Shown: positions 58,022-64,000 of the stretch, piece by piece | How the letters are laid out: the number at the start of each line of letters is the position of its first letter | Position numbering within the stretch: the first letter of the stretch is position 1 | The notes under the pieces: model-generated | The model's input: only the letters and a program-made list of their open reading frames with translations | Database searches by the model: none | Told to the model about the DNA's origin: nothing | Program-made: the position numbers and the translations under genes | From: Macrothele yani | Taxonomy: Eukaryota; Arthropoda; Arachnida; Araneae; Macrothelidae | Reading direction: 5' to 3' | DNA length: 64,000 nt | NCBI GenBank assembly: GCA_039090855.1 | Contig: CM077016.1 | Location: forward strand, 55,477,936 to 55,541,935

Positions 58022-58945
58022 CAGGGGTGCTTATTCTGTGAAATCAAATTTCCTGAAACCAAATGCAAATTTCCTGAAATTAACGTAGATTAATACTTAC
58101 AAAAAAAAAATCAGAATATTGTGTTACATTCGTAATTTATTTCCCAAGTTCTGATATTTTTTTAAAGAACAGTGGCCTTTATAAAATTTTACTAATTGCA
58201 AATTTCCAGTGTTTGGCCCTTTAAAGCTATAAAATAATACTTATAAAAAGTAAAATACTGAGAAAAAAAAATAAAAAAGCTGCTCAGGAAATCTTTGTCA
58301 TTGCATTGAAACCAATGACAAAGATTTCCTGAGCAGCAACCAGCAGGCATCCCAAAGGGGAGGGGGAGGGATGAACAAAAAGTCAGCAGGGAGATCCTCC
58401 CTAGATTTCTGTGATGATGAGATGAGAAGTCTTGAAGGTCAAAAGCAGCAGACCAAGTGGGTGGGTCACTAAGCCCTGGGGTGGGGCAGGAGCAAAGGGG
58501 CACTGCCAGGAAAGGAAAGGAGTGAGAAATTTCTGTTTCCAGTAGCTCTGGGCAAACCCAGCAGCAAACCACAAAGAAAAGCAAACAGTTAACACACTTT
58601 TAGAAGACAAATATAACATTAGGTGGGAGGGGATCTCTCCCAGCTGAATTGGGTAGACACAGAGTGGACCTGTTTCTCTTCTCCTCTGTGGGGGTAGATT
58701 GACAGTCAGATTTCCTAACTCCCAGTGAAATTAAGTTTTGCTTTGGCCACCAACCAAGGGAAAACAGGGAAAGGACAGTGACAGGCCTTGGGCCACTGGC
58801 CATAAAATAAAATTTCTAAAAAAGCCGAAAATTCCAATACGCCACCGCAAATTTCCTTGGGGAAAAAAAAAAAAAAAAAAACGCCGAAAATTTCTGGAGT
58901 ACAACGTTACAAATTTTCGGAATTTCCGGAAAATAAGCACCCCTG
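58022..58945. mobile_element. 924-bp CAGGGG element with 6-bp target duplication
   Basis: Termini CAGGGGTGCTTATT and AATAAGCACCCCTG are perfect 14-bp inverted repeats. CCACAA flanks both sides (58016-58021, 58946-58951). GCAAATTTCCT occurs near both ends in the same orientation. It has no transposase frame and is non-autonomous. Confidence 0.88.
58279..58337. repeat. Perfect 25-bp inverted repeat with 9-nt loop
   Basis: GCTGCTCAGGAAATCTTTGT... (58279-58303) is exactly mirrored at 58313-58337. It is inside the 924-bp element. Confidence 0.9.
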
Positions 58946-59097
58946 CCACAAGACGTATTATGGCTTCCTATAAGTTATATGTCTTGTGTAAAGTAAATCC
59001 TATGACTCCGACAGGAAGACTCTACAATCTCTCTGAAATAGAAATACACCAAACTACTGAAGCTTTTAAAGACTATATCAAAGATCTACAGGTGTGA

Positions 59098-61559
59098 TTT
59101 CACTTCAAAACAATGATGCAACTTTTTTCTAAATTTTAGGAGATTCTGCTTTAAGTGACGATCTAAGTTTAAGATTAGGAATATAATTTGCATAAATGTA
59201 AGCAACTCAATGACATATGTTATTATTTTGATGTGTTTCCTTGAGCAGTAATTGAAATTACTTTTTAAAGTGTTTTTTTATATTGCATTCTGAATTATTA
59301 CAAATTCTGAATAATGAAATTAATACAATTTTTAAACCCATGTAGTTTCAGATTTTAAACAAATCAATTAAAAATAAAACATTGTTTAAATAAATGGTTT
59401 TAAATAACAAAAATACTATATTGTTATTAATGAAACTTTGCTTTTTTAAGATTTAGCCCACATTTATTTTCAGTTTACATGTTTTTTTTTATTTTTTTTC
59501 ATTAAACTCTTGTGTTAGGCTAAATTTGAATATAGCTTTTTAAGTAAACCCATTATCATCCCAAGTTACAACTCACACAATCAAATACCAAACATATAAA
59601 GATTGTTTTAAAAAAATTTGAATTTTTTGGAGCGTCGCATTTTGAAAAATTTAAAATTTATTAATTTCAAAATTTGAAATTGTTTTTAATCTTAACCCCT
59701 ATGGTGTTGTACATCAAATGAAAGAGCATAAAAAATACTAAAAAAAGATACCTTTCTTGTCTCTCCATCTTAATTAGGAGAGCTGCAATCACAATTTAAA
59801 AACATATCAATCTTCTAATTTTGGGGTGTTTTTGGACATTTTATATAGCTGTATTTTCAAAACCGGTGGATATATGACAAAATTTGATATTTTTCTTAAT
59901 CTATATAGAGGCCACACCTATGTACCAAATTTCATTAAAAAAATCTGAGATGGTGAGGTAAAAAATATCTTCAAATTGCGTTGAGTTGATATGGAATCAC
60001 TCGGTCCGAATGATGTCACAGTACATTCTGACGCTATAAAAGTCATGGGGGGGGGGGGGGGCATAGCCAGGAGATGAAAAGTCCATGCACTAAACAAAGC
60101 ATAAGCAATTCTTAGGAGTTCAACCCTCCCGGCAAGAATGCGCCCTTAACCCCAGTCAACGGAAGCCCATCACGATTCACAAGTACATCATTTCACTTAT
60201 GTTACTCTCATGGCTGACGTTCCACTCTGTAGTGATGCCATAGCCAACCAGCTCTCGCAACCAGCTGTTAAGAGGGACCTAAACATGGTTGTAAGCTTCA
60301 TCTGCTGCGATAGATGGCGCAAAAAATTACTCTGTAGGTGTTGCTTTTACGCTGTGGGTGACTGTCAGAGACACGATAATCACACCTACTGAATTTGGCT
60401 CAGCGAATCATCAGCGTCATCGCAGTATTCAAACTGGGGGTGGTCACTCGATTCACGGGAGAATTTTAATTTGGCCCTGTTTCTGTCAATCATCTAATGA
60501 GAATGTACAATTTTTTTTACATTTCACTGTTGCACGATTAGGTGTATTTTCTGAGTTTAGGAAAAGTGTCCGCAGAAAACTGGTGGTATCCACTTTTGGG
60601 GAAAATTGCGCTTTCATTTGAGGTACAAATTGTCGTGCCTATCGAGCTGCCCCACCAGGCCAGATTTTTCTTTTTTTTTTTTTTTTTCCGAGGGCTTACG
60701 GCTTTTTGAAATTTATTTATTCAACCGTCACCCACTGAAATGGACATTTTTTAACACAAATAATCTTAACCGAGTTTTTTTCTCTTTCTTCTTTTTCGCT
60801 GTCTGTTTCTTTCTTTCTTTATTTACCTATTTATTTCTCATTGTGGCTATGCACAAATCTTGGCCATTTGGGCTGTACTAGATAATTGTATCCCATTTTT
60901 TTATGTTCATAAGTGCACATAGCTAACAAAAAAAAAATCTAATCTAAGGCCTTAGGCTTAGCTCTTTTGGAAATTGTTATACCACTGTTTTCACATTCGA
61001 AAGGTTTACACACCCAGCAATGAAAATTGTCCCACGTTTGCAATGGCACGAAAACACAAATGTAGGGTTCAAGGCAAGGCCCTTTTAATTAATGATTTGA
61101 GCTTGAGTAAAAATGCAACGTTATAAAATTTACTGGCTAAACCTTGCAAAGTAACTCTTGACAGTAAAAAAAAAAAAAAAAAAAGCTGAAAAGAACGGCT
61201 GATCCTTTCAAATGAATTCAATATAGTTTAGGCTGTGATGCTGCTTCAAGACCAACGGACGGAATAAAACAAGTAGTCCGCAAAGGGATATTTTCTGTTA
61301 CTACATAGAGAACCTACACCAAAGTAATATTTTTTTAAATTAGTGATTTATTTAAGTGACCAACAACTACTTTATTAACTCCCTAGTACGCAAGTTTTAT
61401 AGATTATTATGAAATTGTATTTTTATTATTTAATTATTAACTGCCCCCCTCTCCGTTTAGGTTCACTATTATGTCTAATTGCAACTCAGTAGAGAAAATT
61501 ATATTCCGAGCAAAACAGTAAATGTACTTCCGGTATTAAATCTGCACTTCATTAGCTAT
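59098..61559. other. Unassigned AT-rich DNA
   Basis: A G14 run lies near 60047-60061 and several T- and A-runs occur. The frame at 60210-60392 has no recognised domain. No repeat termini seen. Confidence 0.4.
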
Positions 61560-62863
61560 TATGCACTGCTGGCCACCCAAATCCAAGAAGGACACGAGAT
61601 AACAAAGCCAGATTTACTGGACACATAACAGATACAAAGATGAAACAATTGAGCTTCCAGGCCCGTGCGACTTGCAGAACATGCATACATTAATAGTTCG
61701 TGTAGCCCCCACGCCGCGGCATCGAACGAAAGAGACTTTGGATGTGGGCTTGGGGTATGTCGGTCCAGGCTGTTTCCACACGTTGTCACAGTTCATCAGG
61801 CGTAACCGCGGGTGGTGCTTGCCGGGCCACTCGGTTGCCGATCAGCGACCAGACATGTTCGATGGGCGACATATTGGGAGAACAGGCGGGCCACGGCAGC
61901 AGTGATCCTGTTGAAACGGGCCGCTGGCAGGTCCTGCAGGTAAAAGAGGACTACAGGCTCCAAAACGTCGGATATGGTGTGGTGGCAGTTGAGTGTACCG
62001 GCGATGAGTACCAGAGGGGTGCGAGTGTCACATCCAACTGCGCCCCAAACCATAACGCCAGGCGACTGTGCGGTATGGCGATGCATAATGCAGGCGTCAT
62101 ACAGTCTCTAGCCGCGGTGCCGCCACACGCGTATCCGACCATCGTGGTGTTGCAGGCAGGAGCGGGATTCGTCGGAGAAGACAATGTCGTGCCATTCCGT
62201 AGTCCAGGTGCGGCGTTCCGCGGCCCACTGCCGCCGCACTCGCCGGTACTGTAACGTCAGTGGTAATTGGAGCAATGGCCGCCGTGCGACAAGTTCCCGC
62301 TCCTGCAGACGAAGTCGAACGGTACGTGCTGACACAGGTTGTTGCGCAACACACCTTAATTCCTGCGCTAACGTTCGTGATGTGGCGGTGCGAGCCGTCA
62401 ATGCCCATCGCACAACATGCCGGTCCTTTCGTTCGGTGGTGTGCCGCGGCTGCAGCAATCGCTCACGTCGGTCCGTCCGTCCCTCCTGCACCCACCGAAT
62501 CCATGCTCACCGCACTGTGGCTGGCTGTCGTCCCACACGGTCGATGATGTCTGTCGCGATAAGCCACTATTTGTCCTCTGTCGAACTCCGAAACGTGCTG
62601 GAATGACTGCCGTATTCTGCGACTAGGCATCAGGAAGCTTCCCACACACAAGTCCGGCAGCACAACACACTTCCACTACTTACACCCCGCCTTTTGTGCA
62701 CCCTTATAGTGCTTCTTGGTGGCGTGCCGGGTGCACATGATTTGCATATGCCCTGCAATGCTAACCGTTTGCATGTCCTCTCCCGGGCGACGTATGCTGC
62801 GAATTTCAAGCCAATCAGATGTTTCCTTCTTGGTGTTGCATTTTGGGTGGCCAGCCGTTTATA
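61560..62863 (-). mobile_element. Tc1/mariner-type transposon, GC-rich
   Basis: GCTGGCCACCCAAA occurs inverted near both ends (61568 and about 62840-62856), with TTAT outside each. A minus-strand transposase fills the interior. The coding part is clearly richer in G and C than the flanks. Ends are approximate because the outermost bases have diverged. Confidence 0.75.
61690..62630 (-). pseudogene. Tc1/mariner-type DDE transposase, frameshifted
   Basis: The start at 62630 gives MPSRRIRQSFQHVSEFDRGQ, then a helix-turn-helix region. The middle frame (62108-62491) has RTATSRTLAQELRCVAQQPVSARTVRLRLQ and the first catalytic Asp in IVFSDESRSCLQHHDGRIRV. The next part shows SPGVMVWGAVGCDTRTPLVL. After a frame change near 61910-61925, LPWPACSPNMSPIEHVWSLI carries the catalytic Glu, and the frame ends PRRGGYTNY. 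The second Asp motif (DNARPH in relatives) is not readable. At least three frame breaks make it non-functional. Confidence 0.8.
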
Positions 62864-63090
62864 ATGTTTATTACCAATTTTTCCCGTGATTAATCTTAGT
62901 TATTTAATTACTGTCTTGCTAATCTAGCTGTTGTGTTTCCTAGTTATCGCTCTTTCATATAGCCACACTATACCTATGCAGAATAAATTTATGGGTCTCA
63001 AACTGCAATATTTCCAGTCTCCTGTGGTCAGTTATCTAGTGGACATTTTTCTGAACCCAGGATTTTCCAGATGTATGTCATGGTGGATGA
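62864..63090. other. Unassigned DNA
   Basis: Short AT-rich stretch, nothing recognised. Confidence 0.4.
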
Positions 63091-63780
63091 AGATGTGCCA
63101 TACATCCTTCAGCAACTTGGAAAACTGCAACACAGGAAAACTGTCCTATGTTTTTTACTGAGGAGTCATGCACAAATTGATTTTGCACCGAAAAATACTT
63201 GAATGTGTGGCAGTTTTCTGAGGTTCCCAACGACGGGAAGGAGTTCTTTTGTTTGTCTGAATTTTCAGGCATTTGTGGTCAGTTACTTTCCATGTGACCA
63301 GTTGTCCGGATCCCGTTGCGGTGGACTCTGGTCCGCCCCTACTCCCTAGTGGATCATGAAAGATGAGTTCGTGTACGACCCCCCCTCCCCCTTCGTAAAC
63401 GTAGGCCTATATTAAAACTGTAACATAAATTCGATCAAAGTAGCCGCCTGATTACCGAAGTGCCTTACAAATACCGAAGGGCTAAATTACTGTATTCTCT
63501 TCATTAGTTCTCATTAGCTTTTCATATACATCAAATAAATCCTAACCTAAATTTTATTATGAAGACCTGAGGCCATGGTGGTATTTATAAACCAGCCTGA
63601 AAATGCAGACAAACAAAAGAACTTCTTCCCGTCTTTGGGAACCTCGGAAAATTATCACACGTAATTCGGAAACTTGGAAAACTGCCACACTTTCAAGTCT
63701 TACTGGGTGGGAAAGCAATTTGTACAAGATTTGTATGGCAGTTTTCCAAGTTACTGAAGGATGTGTGGCACAATTCTTGT
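63091..63780. repeat. Foldback: imperfect inverted repeat with arms of about 185 bp
   Basis: 63096-63275 and 63594-63776 are imperfect reverse complements. Matching blocks include GAGGTTCCCAACGACGGGAA with TTCCCGTCTTTGGGAACCTC, and ATCCTTCAGCAACTTGGAAA with its complement near 63745-63770. The 318-bp spacer has no gene. Confidence 0.7.
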
Positions 63781-64000
63781 GTGGTAATTTACAGTGAACT
63801 GGTCAGTCAGTGTGCATAGATATACAAATAAGATATCAGACAGCAGAGTGAACATTGAGATAATCAGGACTGAGAGCAAAAGCGGTTTCTGCAACATGAA
63901 GACAACGGGCACTCACAAATGCGAACCAGGAACCAATATGTCGCTAGCTTCAAAATGCTAAATTCTAATATTTTTAAAGGACACTCGTGTATATAAAAAC

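Larger units (their letters stand above)
57800..59097 (+). pseudogene. Coding segment split by a transposon insertion
   Basis: The left part (57800-58021) encodes ENNWWVPYVLAKEESENEVK and SFLHPAGPSTSFSYPSPQ. The right part (58952-59094) encodes the continuation DVLWLPISYMSC and, after a one-base break at a short A-run, VNPMTPTGRLYNLSEIEI. Removing 58022-58945 plus one duplication copy joins the first two in frame. This domain pattern (WW...HP.GP...YP...D.LWLP...TGR.Y.LS) occurs at the C-terminus of uncharacterised, transposon-associated proteins in invertebrates; I cannot name it more closely. It could be host or mobile in origin. Confidence 0.55.

Overview
This is an AT-rich nuclear eukaryotic window, most likely from an invertebrate animal. 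The evidence is the mix of mobile elements (hAT, Tc1/mariner, RTE and other LINEs, a Penelope-like element, Ty3/Gypsy, tRNA-derived SINEs), long non-coding stretches, and the absence of operons or a convincing host gene. The species cannot be named from the sequence. Nearly every recognisable coding region belongs to a mobile element, and most are broken by frameshifts or stops. The exception is a Penelope-like reverse transcriptase/GIY-YIG endonuclease ORF of 802 codons (35646-38054), which looks intact.

Layout. 1-14 kb: a cluster of DNA transposons with CAGGG...CCCTG ends. One is 1503-6600 (target duplication GTGTTT) with a second element nested in it. Another is 8455-11887 (duplication CACTAT) carrying a broken hAT-like transposase. 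A decayed hAT relic lies at 12436-13832. 14.5-28.8 kb: a Ty3/Gypsy LTR retrotransposon with unusually long LTRs (2.77 kb and about 3.0 kb), a tRNA-Phe-like primer-binding site, and gag, protease, RT, RNase H and integrase in pieces. Its 5' LTR is split by a Tc1 transposon whose empty site is preserved in the 3' LTR. 29.7-31.3 kb: a non-autonomous hAT with a perfect 8-bp target duplication and an internal array of about 146-bp repeats. 31.8-33.0 kb: an RTE fragment interrupted by another LINE. 33.4-40.0 kb: a CAGGG element (duplication ATTCTT) that hosts the Penelope-like element. 40-45 kb: mostly unassigned DNA with two SINEs of one family and a cluster of TGACGTCA sites. 45.4-51.3 kb: a hAT element with a ZNF862-like transposase broken by LINE sequence; a 410-bp deletion derivative lies at 53.7-54.2 kb. 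54.2-57.2 kb: an RTE LINE on the minus strand whose RT motif reads FADV. 57.8-59.1 kb: a short coding region split by a 924-bp CAGGGG element (duplication CCACAA). 61.6-62.9 kb: a GC-rich Tc1/mariner element. 63.1-63.8 kb: a foldback repeat.

The most interesting pattern is shared by the CAGGG...CCCTG elements. Four have exact 6-bp target duplications, one has a degraded possible 6-bp duplication and one has 8 bp. In all of them the extreme ends are inverted repeats, but the subterminal motif arrays run in the same (direct) orientation at both ends. The very long LTR Gypsy element and the Penelope element, with its hammerhead-like core and tandem partial copy, come next.
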